Of a stretch of 50,889 nt of DNA, positions 7,172 through 14,858 are shown piece after piece. The DNA lies in the NCBI GenBank assembly GCA_017416065.1, contig JAFQDM010000003.1, forward strand, positions 1 to 50,889, written 5' to 3'. The notes beneath the pieces were generated by a model, which saw only the letters and a list, made by a program, of their open reading frames with translations, ran no database searches and had not been told where the DNA came from. Source of the stretch: Ruminococcus sp. Its GTDB lineage: Bacteria; Bacillota; Clostridia; Oscillospirales; Acutalibacteraceae. Made by a program: the position numbers and the translations under genes. Position 1 is the stretch's first letter; each line of letters begins with the position of its first letter.

Positions 7172-8797
7172 AATCAGGGACTTACATACGCCAGCAGGAC
7201 ACTTCTTGTCTACAACGTGAGCAATGTACTCATCGCGGAAGAAGTTGAGGGTGGAGAGAACGGGGTTGGGAGCTGTCTGGCCAAGGCCGCAGAGTGCGTT
7301 GTCCTTGATGTAGTAGCAGAGCTTCTCCATCTCGTCAATAAGCTCCAGAGTACCGTTACCGGAAACGATCTGGTCAAGCATCTCCAGCAGTCTCTTTGTG
7401 CCGATACGGCAGGGAGTACACTTACCGCAGGACTCGTCAACGGTGAACTCAAGGAAGAACTTAGCCATATCTACCATACAGGTGTCCTCATCCATAACGA
7501 TAAGTCCGCCTGAACCCATCATACAGCCGATAGCTGTCAGGTTGTCGTAGTCAACGGGAGTATCGATAAGACGTGCGGGAATACATCCGCCGGAGGGACC
7601 GCCTGTCTGAGCAGCCTTGAACTTCTTGCCGCCGGGAATACCGCCGCCGATTTCGTATACGATGTCGCGTACTGTGGTGCCCATGGGGATCTCTACAAGA
7701 CCTGTGTGCTCGATCTTACCGCCCAGAGCGAATACCTTGGTACCCTTTGATTTCTCTGTACCCATGGATGCAAACCAATCTGCACCCTTGAGGATGATCT
7801 GAGGAATGTTTGCAAATGTCTCTACGTTGTTCTCAACTGTGGGACGCTCGTAAAGACCCTTGACTGCAGGATAGGGAGGACGGGGACGGGGCTCACCGCG
7901 GTTACCCTCGATAGAGGTCATAAGAGCAGTTTCCTCGCCGCAAACGAATGCGCCTGCGCCCAGACGGATCTCCAGGTCAAAGTCAAAGCCTGAGCCGAAG
8001 ATATCCTTGCCCAGAAGTCCCATCTCCTTAGCCTGGTCAATTGCAAGCTGGAGACGTCTTACGGCGATGGGGTACTCTGCACGAACGTAAACGTAGCCCT
8101 TTGTGGCGCCGATTGCGTAGCCTGCAATAGCCATAGCCTCAATAATACAGTGGGGGTCACCCTCCAGAACTGAACGGTCCATAAATGCGCCGGGGTCGCC
8201 CTCGTCTGCGTTACAAACAACGTACTTCTGGTCTGCTTTGTTGGGAGCTGTGAGAGCCCACTTTCTGCCGGTGGGGAATCCGCCGCCGCCACGGCCGCGA
8301 AGTCCAGAATCGGTAACTACCTGGATAACCTGCTCAGGGGTCATCTCTGTGAGTACCTTACCCAGTGCGGCGTAGCCGTCCATAGCGATGTACTCGTTGA
8401 TGTCCTCAGGGTTAATAACACCGCAGTTTCTGAGAACTACACGCTGCTGTGTTTTGTAGAATGCTGTGTCATTAAGTGAAACATTAGCAATAGCCTCTGC
8501 CTGCTCCTCGCCTGTGTCTGCGTAAACAAGACGCTCAACAACACGGCCCTTGAGCAGATGCTCTGTAACGATCTCTTCTACGTCCTCGGGGGTAACACGG
8601 CTGTAGAACGTGCCCTCGGGATGAATGATAACAACAGGGCCCAGAGCACAAAGACCGAAGCAACCTGTCTGAACGATTTTAACCTCTTCGGTGAGACCGT
8701 TTGCCTCAAGTGCTCTTACAAATTCATCCTGAATTTTAAGGCTTCCTGAGGAAGTACAACCGGTACCGCCGCAGATCAGAACATGTGAACGAATCAT
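7160..8797 (-). CDS. hndC: NADH-binding hydrogenase subunit HndC/HydB, truncated by frameshift
   Basis: This NuoF-like subunit binds FMN and NAD(H). Visible in order: an N-terminal thioredoxin-like [2Fe-2S] domain (GGTGCTSSG, then Cys about 46 and 50), the glycine-rich nucleotide site GRGGGGFPTG near 170, the NADEGDPGAFMDR flavin motif near 200, GAGAFVCGEETAL near 280, and the [4Fe-4S] motif ESCGKCTPCR near 465. The frame ends at 545 residues with SLIPTL, just before the C-terminal double ferredoxin domain, which is intact in another frame (6999-7171). If repaired, the protein would be about 599 residues, a normal length. RBS GGAGGTAGG precedes ATG at 8797. It follows hndB by 15 bases. Confidence 0.93.
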   Translation of the reverse strand: MIRSHVLICGGTGCTSSGSLKIQDEFVRALEANGLTEEVKIVQTGCFGLCALGPVVIIHPEGTFYSRVTPEDVEEIVTEHLLKGRVVERLVYADTGEEQAEAIANVSLNDTAFYKTQQRVVLRNCGVINPEDINEYIAMDGYAALGKVLTEMTPEQVIQVVTDSGLRGRGGGGFPTGRKWALTAPNKADQKYVVCNADEGDPGAFMDRSVLEGDPHCIIEAMAIAGYAIGATKGYVYVRAEYPIAVRRLQLAIDQAKEMGLLGKDIFGSGFDFDLEIRLGAGAFVCGEETALMTSIEGNRGEPRPRPPYPAVKGLYERPTVENNVETFANIPQIILKGADWFASMGTEKSKGTKVFALGGKIEHTGLVEIPMGTTVRDIVYEIGGGIPGGKKFKAAQTGGPSGGCIPARLIDTPVDYDNLTAIGCMMGSGGLIVMDEDTCMVDMAKFFLEFTVDESCGKCTPCRIGTKRLLEMLDQIVSGNGTLELIDEMEKLCYYIKDNALCGLGQTAPNPVLSTLNFFRDEYIAHVVDKKCPAGVCKSLIPTL

Positions 8798-8812
8798 AAT
8801 TCCTACCTCCGA

Positions 8813-9184
8813 TTATGCGTTTTCTGCTGCAAAGGTGTATTCTGTAACTACTTTGCCGCCTTTGATATGTTCCTCGACTACCCTCTTTGCTTTTTCGGCA
8901 GTCATTTTTACATAAGTAACCTTTTCTTTGTCTGCCTCGTAAACCTCAACAACGGGCTCAAACTGGCAGATGCCGATGCATCCTGTCTGGGATACTGTGA
9001 CCTTGCTTGTAAGGTCTGCTTTTGCAACCTCTTCAACAAAGGCTGAAAGAACGGGACGAGCGCCTGCTGCGATACCGCAGGTAGCCATACCGACTACAAC
9101 TCTCATGTCGCCTGAACCTTCACGCAGAGCAACTTTGTTCTGCATCTTTGCTTTGATTGCCTGGAGTTCTGCTAATGACTTCAT
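8813..9184 (-). CDS. hndB: Thioredoxin-like [2Fe-2S] ferredoxin, HndB
   Basis: A 123-residue thioredoxin-fold ferredoxin. The ligand pattern is Cys in ATCGIAAGA, then SQTGCIGIC downstream. HndB is the small electron-transfer subunit of the HndABCD hydrogenase. The start is ATG at 9184, which has GAAAGGAAAA upstream; the longer frame to 9259 begins in an AT-rich region and lacks an RBS. It is separated from the upstream operon gene by 284 bases that hold an inverted pair of GTAG-hairpins. Confidence 0.92.
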   Translation of the reverse strand: MKSLAELQAIKAKMQNKVALREGSGDMRVVVGMATCGIAAGARPVLSAFVEEVAKADLTSKVTVSQTGCIGICQFEPVVEVYEADKEKVTYVKMTAEKAKRVVEEHIKGGKVVTEYTFAAENA

Positions 9185-9267
9185 ATTTATTTTCCTTTCT
9201 GAATATAAAATATAAATTAATTTTATTAATTTCTGATTGCGGGCGGGAACTGAGGACAATGTTTTTT

Positions 9268-9340
9268 GTAGGGGCGATTCGTGAATCGCCCGTTCCTCCC
9301 GTGTGATCTGTATTTCGGGCGATTCGTGAATCGCCCCTAC
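9268..9340. repeat. Inverted pair of GTAG-hairpin repeats (BIME-like)
   Basis: Plus copy: GTAG 9268-9271, stem GGGCGATTC, loop GT, stem GAATCGCCC (9272-9291). Minus copy: the same 20-base hairpin at 9317-9336 followed by CTAC (9337-9340). The GTAGs point outward with 25 bases between the hairpins. The pair lies within the 284-base gap of the hydrogenase operon and could stabilise or pause the mRNA. Confidence 0.9.
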
Positions 9341-9390
9341 GCAAGCCTCCTCCTCAGTAAAGGAAGGTGGGTTTTGCGTTTAAGGTTAAT

Positions 9391-9443
9391 CCCCCTTGAT
9401 TGCCGATGGCAATCTTTCCACCTTGAGGTAAGGGGGACTTTTG
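9391..9443. repeat. Nested-hairpin repeat, CCCCCTT...AAGGGGGA family
   Basis: Outer arms TCCCCCTT (9391-9398) and AAGGGGGA (9431-9438), inner hairpin GATTGCC-GAT-GGCAATC (9399-9415), then CTTTT. It is related to 3906-3965 with a different but self-complementary inner stem. It lies between the hndB gene and the ATPase gene; no coding sequence is seen in 9185-9468. Confidence 0.7.
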
Positions 9444-9468
9444 CTCCTTGAATATATAAGGACGGCTT

Positions 9469-10026
9469 TTAGTAGCCTATGGCTTCGTATTGCTCTCTCA
9501 GGTACTCTGTTATCCACATTATGATCTCGTATTCGCCGAGGGAGATCTCGCTGCCCAGCTGGGCTTTGAGGTCTCTTGTGTCAAGGGAGACCTCTCCCTT
9601 TGGAGTGCGGTGGATGAACAGAAAATCTACCTGAGGGTCGCCCTGGATCAGGGTGGTGACGGAAAAGACTACGTCTCCCAGTGGGGTGTAGTCTATGTGG
9701 TTTTTGTTAAAAACTGCGGTGACCTTTGTGCCGTGGTCATCGGGGAACTCCTCCTCTGACTTTGACTCAATGCAAAAGCTTCCCTGTGTCTGCTCTGCTG
9801 AGAGCTTTAAAAGTGGGATTCCCATTCCAACCTTGCGTGTGGTACGTGTGGTGTAGAAGGGGTCGCACACACCCTTGAGGGTCTCCTCGCTCATACCACA
9901 GCCGTTGTCTTCGATCACAAGGGTCAAAGCGGAGTCTGTTTCTTCCAGAATTATCTGAGTGAGTGAGGCACCTGCCTTGGTGGAGTTCTTTGCTATATCA
10001 AGGATGTTGAGTGATATTTCTTTCAC
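9469..10026 (-). CDS. HATPase-domain protein in hydrogenase operon
   Basis: A 185-residue GHKL ATPase-fold protein without a recognisable phosphoacceptor domain. The N-box is in EISLNILDIAKNSTKAG (about 3-19), G1 is DNGCGM (near 41), the F-box-like CDPFYTT follows, and G2 is GMGIPL (near 67). The C-terminal half (LIQGDPQVDFLFIHR onward) is unassigned. It starts with GTG at 10026, with GAGGTGAT about 6 bases upstream inside the end of the PHP gene. Such genes accompany hydrogenase genes in Clostridia; whether it acts as a kinase or ATP sensor is unknown. Confidence 0.85.
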   Translation of the reverse strand: MKEISLNILDIAKNSTKAGASLTQIILEETDSALTLVIEDNGCGMSEETLKGVCDPFYTTRTTRKVGMGIPLLKLSAEQTQGSFCIESKSEEEFPDDHGTKVTAVFNKNHIDYTPLGDVVFSVTTLIQGDPQVDFLFIHRTPKGEVSLDTRDLKAQLGSEISLGEYEIIMWITEYLREQYEAIGY

Positions 10027-10030
10027 AGCA

Positions 10031-10756
10031 TCACCTCAGTTGCTCAAAGATTCGGCGCCTTACAAGGTCTGAGCTGTAGGGCTCGTCGTCTATAAGGAAA
10101 AAGTCGTTTTCTTCTCTCATATCCCACAGGTAGTGGGCATCTGAGGAGATGATGATCTTTCTTTGGCCGATGGGGTATTGCTCAAGGTACTCCTGCACCT
10201 TGTCTGCGTCGTGAAATTCACAGCATTTAAAGCCTTTAATGTCCGGGAAGGTACCCAGAGTGGCTATGATGCCGTTTGCCTGTCTGTCCACGTGAGCCGG
10301 GTAGCAGATGCCGCCGAAGCGCTCTGCAAGCGCCGGGCACTCCTCAACGGTAACGGTGGTGGCGTTGGAGAGAAGGTTGGGCTCGGTCTCGAGCACGTTG
10401 TCTTCTCCGTCCATAACGTACTGCTCGCCGTAAATATCCACACGGTTTGGAAAGAGTATCCTGCGTGAGTTTATCTCTTTGTCAAACTCTAAGGCATCCT
10501 CTAAATTTTCAAAGAGGAAGACTATGTGGATATCCTCTGCGGTGGTCAGCTCCATTCCCGCAATGGGGATGATGCCGTGCCGCTTTGCCGCCTGAAAGAA
10601 GCCGGGGCAGTTGCGGCAGGTGTTGTGGTCTGTCAGAGCCACAACCTGCAGATTGTTGAGAGTTGCCATACCTGCAATGTTTGCAGGGGTGCTGTCGTCG
10701 TCTCCGCAAGGGGACAGGCAGGAGTGAATATGAAAATCGTAATAGTACTTATTCAT
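10031..10756 (-). CDS. PHP-domain phosphoesterase
   Basis: A 241-residue PHP family protein. Metal-binding motifs are DFHIHSCLSPC (7-17), LTDHNTCRNC (41-50), a Glu in GMELTTAED near 68, AHVD near 155 and SDAHYLWDM near 205. PHP proteins hydrolyse phosphate esters at a metal cluster; the substrate here is unknown. Conserved linkage with H-cluster and HATPase proteins suggests a role in the same signalling set, perhaps as a phosphatase, which is inference. It ends 4 bases before the HATPase gene start. Confidence 0.88.
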   Translation of the reverse strand: MNKYYYDFHIHSCLSPCGDDDSTPANIAGMATLNNLQVVALTDHNTCRNCPGFFQAAKRHGIIPIAGMELTTAEDIHIVFLFENLEDALEFDKEINSRRILFPNRVDIYGEQYVMDGEDNVLETEPNLLSNATTVTVEECPALAERFGGICYPAHVDRQANGIIATLGTFPDIKGFKCCEFHDADKVQEYLEQYPIGQRKIIISSDAHYLWDMREENDFFLIDDEPYSSDLVRRRIFEQLR

Positions 10757-10772
10757 ATATTAATGTATATAC

Positions 10773-11099
10773 TTACTGCGCCTTACTGAGGATAAGGGCC
10801 GTGTCGTATGCGGAATAGGCGGATGTGATAACGTTTATGCCCTTGTTCTCTGCAGCGTTCTTGACCTCTTCCTCAAGGGTCACACCCTCTGCAAGGATCA
10901 CGCAGGCTACATCGGTCAGGGATGCAACCGCCAGAGTGTTGATGTTGGACATAATGGTTATCCACGCGTTGTCGCTTCTTGCCTTGCCCATAACCCAGCT
11001 TAAGAGGTCTCCGATGTAGACCCCGGAGATCTCTCTGTCGCCCTCGGGCAGGGTCAGGGGATTGAAGCCTTCTATGTTACACAAATCATTTACTGTCAT
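10773..11099 (-). CDS. DRTGG-domain protein (second copy)
   Basis: A 108-residue single-domain protein of the DRTGG type, found alone or with CBS domains. The segment GVYIGDLLSWVMG and a C-terminal ITSAYSAYDTALIL resemble the domain, but the DRTGG residues are not all preserved. ATG at 11099 is preferred because AAAAAGGTG lies 6 bases upstream; a GTG at 11108 is possible. It overlaps the end of the upstream H-cluster gene by 14 bases. A paralogue sits at 12852-13205 in the same operon. Function unknown. Confidence 0.8.
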   Translation of the reverse strand: MTVNDLCNIEGFNPLTLPEGDREISGVYIGDLLSWVMGKARSDNAWITIMSNINTLAVASLTDVACVILAEGVTLEEEVKNAAENKGINVITSAYSAYDTALILSKAQ

Positions 11100-12381
11100 C
11101 TGTGTCACCTTTTTTGTTCAGATACTGCTTGAGCTCTTCTTTGTAAAGAATGGGGCAGTTTGAAAGCTCTGCCGTGCCCTTTACCACGTCCTCTGCAAAG
11201 GCTCTGCAGGTGGGTGCACCGCAGGCGCCGCAGTCGATCCCCGGCAGGGTCTGCCGCAGGGTCTGGATCTCTGCCATCATCCGCATGGATTCGCTCATGC
11301 TGGGACTGAGGCGGGAGATGGGGTAGTAGGAGGGCATATCAGAGAAGAAGAAATCCTCCGGTATCTCCTTTGAATCCTCTTTTGAAAGGAAGTTCTGGGA
11401 TACGGGAAGGTATCTCCTCAAAGTCTGAAGCTTTGCCTTTGCAATAAAGGGGTTCTGCATTGTGAGAGCTCCTCCCACACAGCCGCCCGTGCAGGCGTTG
11501 AGCTCTATGAACTCCAGGGGTGGGATGGTGTCGTTCTCTATCTGGTCAAGAATGTGGTTAACGTTCTCTATTCCGTCAGCGGCCAGGTACGCATCGTTCA
11601 GAAGTGCCGTAGCCTCTCCGCCTGAGGTTGCCCAGCCGATGCCTATCTTGCCCGATTTAGACAAAGGGTGAGTGTTCTCTGAATGCTCCATTGCATTTAA
11701 AAGCTCAAAATAAAGGTCGCTGATGGACACTACGGTGTCCACCTTACTTTTATAGGTTCCGAAGCCGTTCTTTACGTAGCTTGCCTTGGCAGGGCAGGGG
11801 GAGATGAAGCAGACGCCTATCTCTTCCTGCGAAAGCTCCGGGTGGAGCTCCTTTGCTTTGTCCCTTGCCATTTTAGCCGCGATCTCCATAGGCGGGAGCA
11901 TGGGCATTATGTTGTCCTGAAGTGAAGGGAAGCGCAGGCTGATGAGCCTGAGCACCACGGGACAGGCAGAGGAGATGACGGGCTTTCTTACGTTTTCTCC
12001 CTTAAGGTAGAGCCTTGTGTATGCAGAGACGATTTCTGCTGCGGTGGCAACCTCAACCACGTCGTCAAAGCCCAGCTTCAGAAGTCCCTCCAGAATGTAG
12101 TCTGCGTTTTCAAGGTTTTCAAACTGGCCGTAAAGGGTGGGGGCAGGCAGGGCTATCTTCCACTTGAACCTGTCCATATCCGAAAGCTTGTTGCACACAG
12201 CCTTCTTTGCCTTTTTGGGGCAGACCTTGATGCATTCTCCGCAGTCTATGCACCTGCCCTGGTTGATCTCTGCCTTGCCGTCTTTGATGCGGATGGCCTG
12301 AGTGGGGCAATGGCGCAGGCAGGTTGTACAGCCTATGCACTTTTTAACATCAAGAAAAACGGAATGCTCGTAATTATCCAT
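11086..12381 (-). CDS. H-cluster-domain protein, sensory-type [FeFe]-hydrogenase homologue
   Basis: A 431-residue protein with two N-terminal ferredoxin clusters (CIGCTTCLRHCP near 15, CIDCGECIKVCP near 44), then a divergent H-cluster domain. The three H-cluster loops are recognisable but altered: SSACPVV (about 138-144) for TSCCP, SPCPAK (near 194) for MPCxxK, and ACTGGCVGG (near 301) for CxxGCxxGG, so all four likely cluster cysteines are kept. The C-terminus adds a CGACGAPTC Fe-S motif near 395 of the RnfB/CFeSP type. It lacks the catalytic-subunit context residues and lies among signalling-type genes, so a hydrogen-sensing role is plausible. There is no PAS domain, unlike the best-known HydS proteins. 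Confidence 0.88.
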   Translation of the reverse strand: MDNYEHSVFLDVKKCIGCTTCLRHCPTQAIRIKDGKAEINQGRCIDCGECIKVCPKKAKKAVCNKLSDMDRFKWKIALPAPTLYGQFENLENADYILEGLLKLGFDDVVEVATAAEIVSAYTRLYLKGENVRKPVISSACPVVLRLISLRFPSLQDNIMPMLPPMEIAAKMARDKAKELHPELSQEEIGVCFISPCPAKASYVKNGFGTYKSKVDTVVSISDLYFELLNAMEHSENTHPLSKSGKIGIGWATSGGEATALLNDAYLAADGIENVNHILDQIENDTIPPLEFIELNACTGGCVGGALTMQNPFIAKAKLQTLRRYLPVSQNFLSKEDSKEIPEDFFFSDMPSYYPISRLSPSMSESMRMMAEIQTLRQTLPGIDCGACGAPTCRAFAEDVVKGTAELSNCPILYKEELKQYLNKKGDTDDSK

Positions 12382-12429
12382 AGGGTCAACACCTGCCTTT
12401 CCTTTGGAACTCGGTAAATGAACCGGAGC

Positions 12430-12855
12430 TTACTCCAGATTCACTCTCATTGTAATGGTCGTGCCTACACCTACCTGTGATTCAATGTTCATATAGTCTG
12501 TGTAGCGCTTCATATTGGGAAGACCCATACCTGCACCGAATCCCAGAGTGCGGATGTTGTCGGGTGCTGTGGAGAAGCCTTCCTGCATGGCCTGCTCAAT
12601 ATCGCTGATGCCGGGACCTTCGTCCTTGAGGATGATCTCAATGTATTCCTCGCTGACGGAAACGGTAGCCACACCGCCGCGGGCGTGGATGACCATATTG
12701 ATCTCTCCTTCGTACATTGCGATGGAAACACGCCTGATGATGTCGGGGTCAATACCAAGCTGCCTGAGGTTTTTCTTTACCTGCATGGACGCATGCCCTG
12801 CAGATGTAAAGTCGTCCCCGTCTACATCAAAAGTAAAAACTACCTGCTCGCTCAT
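12430..12855 (-). CDS. RsbW-like HATPase protein
   Basis: A 141-residue ATP-binding protein of the anti-sigma-factor/serine kinase fold. N-box residues are in AMYEGEINMVIHARGG (about 48-63), G1 is KDEGPGI near 77, and G2 is GFGAGMGLPNMKR near 102. RsbW relatives bind sigma factors or phosphorylate small partner proteins. No partner sigma factor or STAS protein is seen in the window. The start ATGA overlaps the stop of the DRTGG gene by 4 bases. Confidence 0.88.
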   Translation of the reverse strand: MSEQVVFTFDVDGDDFTSAGHASMQVKKNLRQLGIDPDIIRRVSIAMYEGEINMVIHARGGVATVSVSEEYIEIILKDEGPGISDIEQAMQEGFSTAPDNIRTLGFGAGMGLPNMKRYTDYMNIESQVGVGTTITMRVNLE

Positions 12856-13205
12856 GCTCTGAGCTTGTTACCTACAAGGCCATTGGTATAAAGAATACCG
12901 CAGGCGTCGTACATACGCTTTTTGGTAGTCAGGATAGCGATGCCGCTTTCCTTTGCAAGTTCTATCATTTCCGGTGTGGGCAGCTTGGAGCGCACCAGAA
13001 CAATGCAGATCATATCCATCATTTCTGCTGTGCGTATGACCTGAGAATTCACAAGACCTGTGAGGAGCACCGCCTGGTCCTTGACAAAAGCCAGAACGTC
13101 GCTCATCATATCGCTGCCGCAGGCGGAGTACACGTGCTCATTGAGGAGATCCTCACAGCATACGATGTCTGCCTCAAGCAGTTCTTTCATAGTGCTTATT
13201 TTCAT
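12852..13205 (-). CDS. DRTGG-domain protein (first copy)
   Basis: A 117-residue protein similar in layout to the one at 10773: an N-terminal MKELLEADIVCCEDLLNE, a central SDMMSDVLAFV and a C-terminal ILTTKKRMYDACGIL. It matches the small DRTGG-containing proteins next to clostridial hydrogenases. No catalytic residues are evident, and a ligand-binding role is inference. RBS AAGGAAGTGG is upstream of ATG at 13205. It is coupled to the RsbW-like gene by an ATGA overlap. Confidence 0.82.
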   Translation of the reverse strand: MKISTMKELLEADIVCCEDLLNEHVYSACGSDMMSDVLAFVKDQAVLLTGLVNSQVIRTAEMMDMICIVLVRSKLPTPEMIELAKESGIAILTTKKRMYDACGILYTNGLVGNKLRA

Positions 13206-13270
13206 GGGACCACTTCCTTAGAGTTTAGTTTGAGTGTCCGTTATCTGAAAAGATCAGAGATGTTTTAAGA

Positions 13271-13765
13271 TCAGAGGTACTTTGCAAGTATGTCGTCTAC
13301 GTCGTCAACGGTAAGTCTGCCGTAAACTTCCTCGTTGATGGTAAGTACGGGAGCAAGACCGCAGGCGCCGATGCAGCGGCAGGCTGTAAGTGAGAACTTG
13401 CCGTCGGGTGTGCACTCCTCTGAGCCGATGCCGAGACGCTCTGAAAGCTTGTCAAAAATATCGCCTGAGCCCTTAACGTAGCAAGCTGTACCCAAACAAA
13501 CGGAGATGGTGTACTCGCCCTTGGGGGTCAGAGAGAACTGGCTGTAGAAGGTGGATACGCCGTATACTTCCTCCAAGGGAACGTTCAGTCCCTCTGCGAT
13601 CATAGCCTGAACCTCAATGGGCAGGTAGCCGTAGATGTCCTGAGCCTTCTGAAGAACGGGCATAACTGCACCGGGATCGTCCAGATGTGCTTTGATTACT
13701 TCTTTGAGTTGTGCCTCCTGCTCCGGAGTGCCGGAGAAGGGAAGTGTGCTGAGTTTCTTTTGCAT
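13271..13765 (-). CDS. hndA: NuoE-like [2Fe-2S] hydrogenase subunit HndA
   Basis: The first gene of the operon encodes a 164-residue thioredoxin-fold [2Fe-2S] subunit. The ligands are in CLGTACYVKG (near 87) and CRCIGACGLAP (near 128), the standard NuoE spacing. An N-terminal helical part includes DIYGYLP and VYGVSTFYSQF. In HndABCD it links the NADH-binding subunit to the other centres. ATG at 13765 has GGAGG about 8 bases upstream; the frame extends to 13834 without an RBS. It is separated from the other three hydrogenase subunit genes by six regulatory-looking genes. Confidence 0.95.
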   Translation of the reverse strand: MQKKLSTLPFSGTPEQEAQLKEVIKAHLDDPGAVMPVLQKAQDIYGYLPIEVQAMIAEGLNVPLEEVYGVSTFYSQFSLTPKGEYTISVCLGTACYVKGSGDIFDKLSERLGIGSEECTPDGKFSLTACRCIGACGLAPVLTINEEVYGRLTVDDVDDILAKYL

Positions 13766-13849
13766 TATTAAATCCTCCCTGTAATTGGAATTAAATGATA
13801 GGTAGCCGCGGCGAAAAAAATCCTTTTTCACCACTTCACATACAATGAT

Positions 13850-13878
13850 ATCATATCATAAATTTACTTGATTGTCTA
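13850..13878 (-). promoter_or_regulatory. Promoter of the hydrogenase operon
   Basis: Read on -: -35 TAGACA (13873-13878), 17-base spacer, -10 TATGAT (13850-13855). The expected start is near 13843, giving a leader of about 78 bases before hndA. A second TATGAT overlaps at 13855-13860. Confidence 0.7.
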
Positions 13879-13977
13879 CAATAAATTACAGAAACTTTGC
13901 GGAAAAATTCAGTTATTTTATATAAAATAAGTAAACATCGGTGATTTTTGTTAAATAAATAACATTTTATTCCGTAA

Positions 13978-14014
13978 AAGAAAAAGGAGCAGGAAGAAAA
14001 AATATGCTTCCTGC
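13978..14014 (-). terminator. Probable terminator after trmO
   Basis: Stem GCAGGAAG (13989-13996) with CTTCCTGC (14007-14014), followed on - by TCC and a T-rich run. It lies 34 bases beyond the trmO stop. Bases 13879-13977 are AT-rich and hold no other feature I can support. Confidence 0.7.
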
Positions 14015-14047
14015 CCGTCTGATTCGGGATATTATTCTGATTTAGAA

Positions 14048-14713
14048 TTAAGATTCCAAGATGTCTTCAACCGTGAGCACTGAATCAGACACGGTGAACT
14101 TAACCTCAAAGCCTGCAAAATTAAAGCCGTAGATCCTGTTTGGATCTTCAATGTAAGAGGGTCGGGGGTCCTGAGCCAGAATCTGCAGCAGGGGGGTCTG
14201 CTTATCCTTTGGCAGAAGTGCGAGGAGCTCCTCGCGGCAGTAAACCTTGAGGCAGTAGTCCTTTTTGTCCTCTGCAAAGCCTGCCGTGGCCTCGGGCTTG
14301 CAGTCTGCGTAGGGGATGTAGGGCTTTATGTCGTAGATGGGAGTGCCGTCCATAAGGTCTGCTCCCTCTACAAGGAGCACCGTGCCCTGCGGAGTTTTTT
14401 CAACACCCTTGAGCCTTACGCAGGAGAGCCCCAGGGGATTTGGGCGAAAGGGCGAGCGAGTGGCAAACACCCCCACCCGTTTGTTGCCTCCAAGGCGGGG
14501 AGGCCGCACCGTGGGCGACCAGGGCTTGCCCTTAACCTGAGAAAACTCCCACAAAAGCCAAAGGTGGCTGTATTCCTCAATTCCTCTGAGGGCTTCGTCG
14601 CATCTGTACTCAGGCTCAAAGACGACTGAGGCCTGTGTGTCTGCAAGTCCGCTTTGCCGAGGGATTCCGAACTTTGCAGGGAAATCCGTGTGTATATATG
14701 CAATGGTCTTCAT
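14048..14713 (-). CDS. trmO: tRNA m6t6A37 methyltransferase TrmO
   Basis: TrmO (TsaA/YaeB family) methylates N6-threonylcarbamoyladenosine at tRNA position 37 with SAM. The 221-residue protein has the family beta-barrel domain: IGIxH-type start (AYIHTDFPAKFG), IEEYSHLWLLWEFS near 46, and the conserved VGVFATRSPFRPNPLGLS near 80, followed by GADLMDGTPIYDIKPYIPY near 115. The C-terminal part is the small domain common to longer members. RBS AAGGAGAG precedes ATG at 14713. It is a single gene, with its own probable terminator. Confidence 0.95.
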   Translation of the reverse strand: MKTIAYIHTDFPAKFGIPRQSGLADTQASVVFEPEYRCDEALRGIEEYSHLWLLWEFSQVKGKPWSPTVRPPRLGGNKRVGVFATRSPFRPNPLGLSCVRLKGVEKTPQGTVLLVEGADLMDGTPIYDIKPYIPYADCKPEATAGFAEDKKDYCLKVYCREELLALLPKDKQTPLLQILAQDPRPSYIEDPNRIYGFNFAGFEVKFTVSDSVLTVEDILES

Positions 14714-14858
14714 AAGCTCTCCTTGAGTTTTGGGTGTAGAATTTCGTATGAAATAATTATAGCAAAATAAATTATATTTTCAATATTTATATTGTGGGAG
14801 GCGGCGGTTTGTGGTATTATTTTTTCAGTATGATTATATATTGTTCTGAGGTGTGTGT

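Noticed and set aside
7160-7182. Programmed frameshift in hndC
   Set aside because: No convincing slippery heptamer and stimulatory structure was seen at the junction; an indel or sequence error is simpler.
5241-13765. Part of respiratory complex I
   Set aside because: NuoE- and NuoF-like subunits are present, but they are joined to an H-cluster subunit and no membrane Nuo subunits occur, so this is a soluble hydrogenase.
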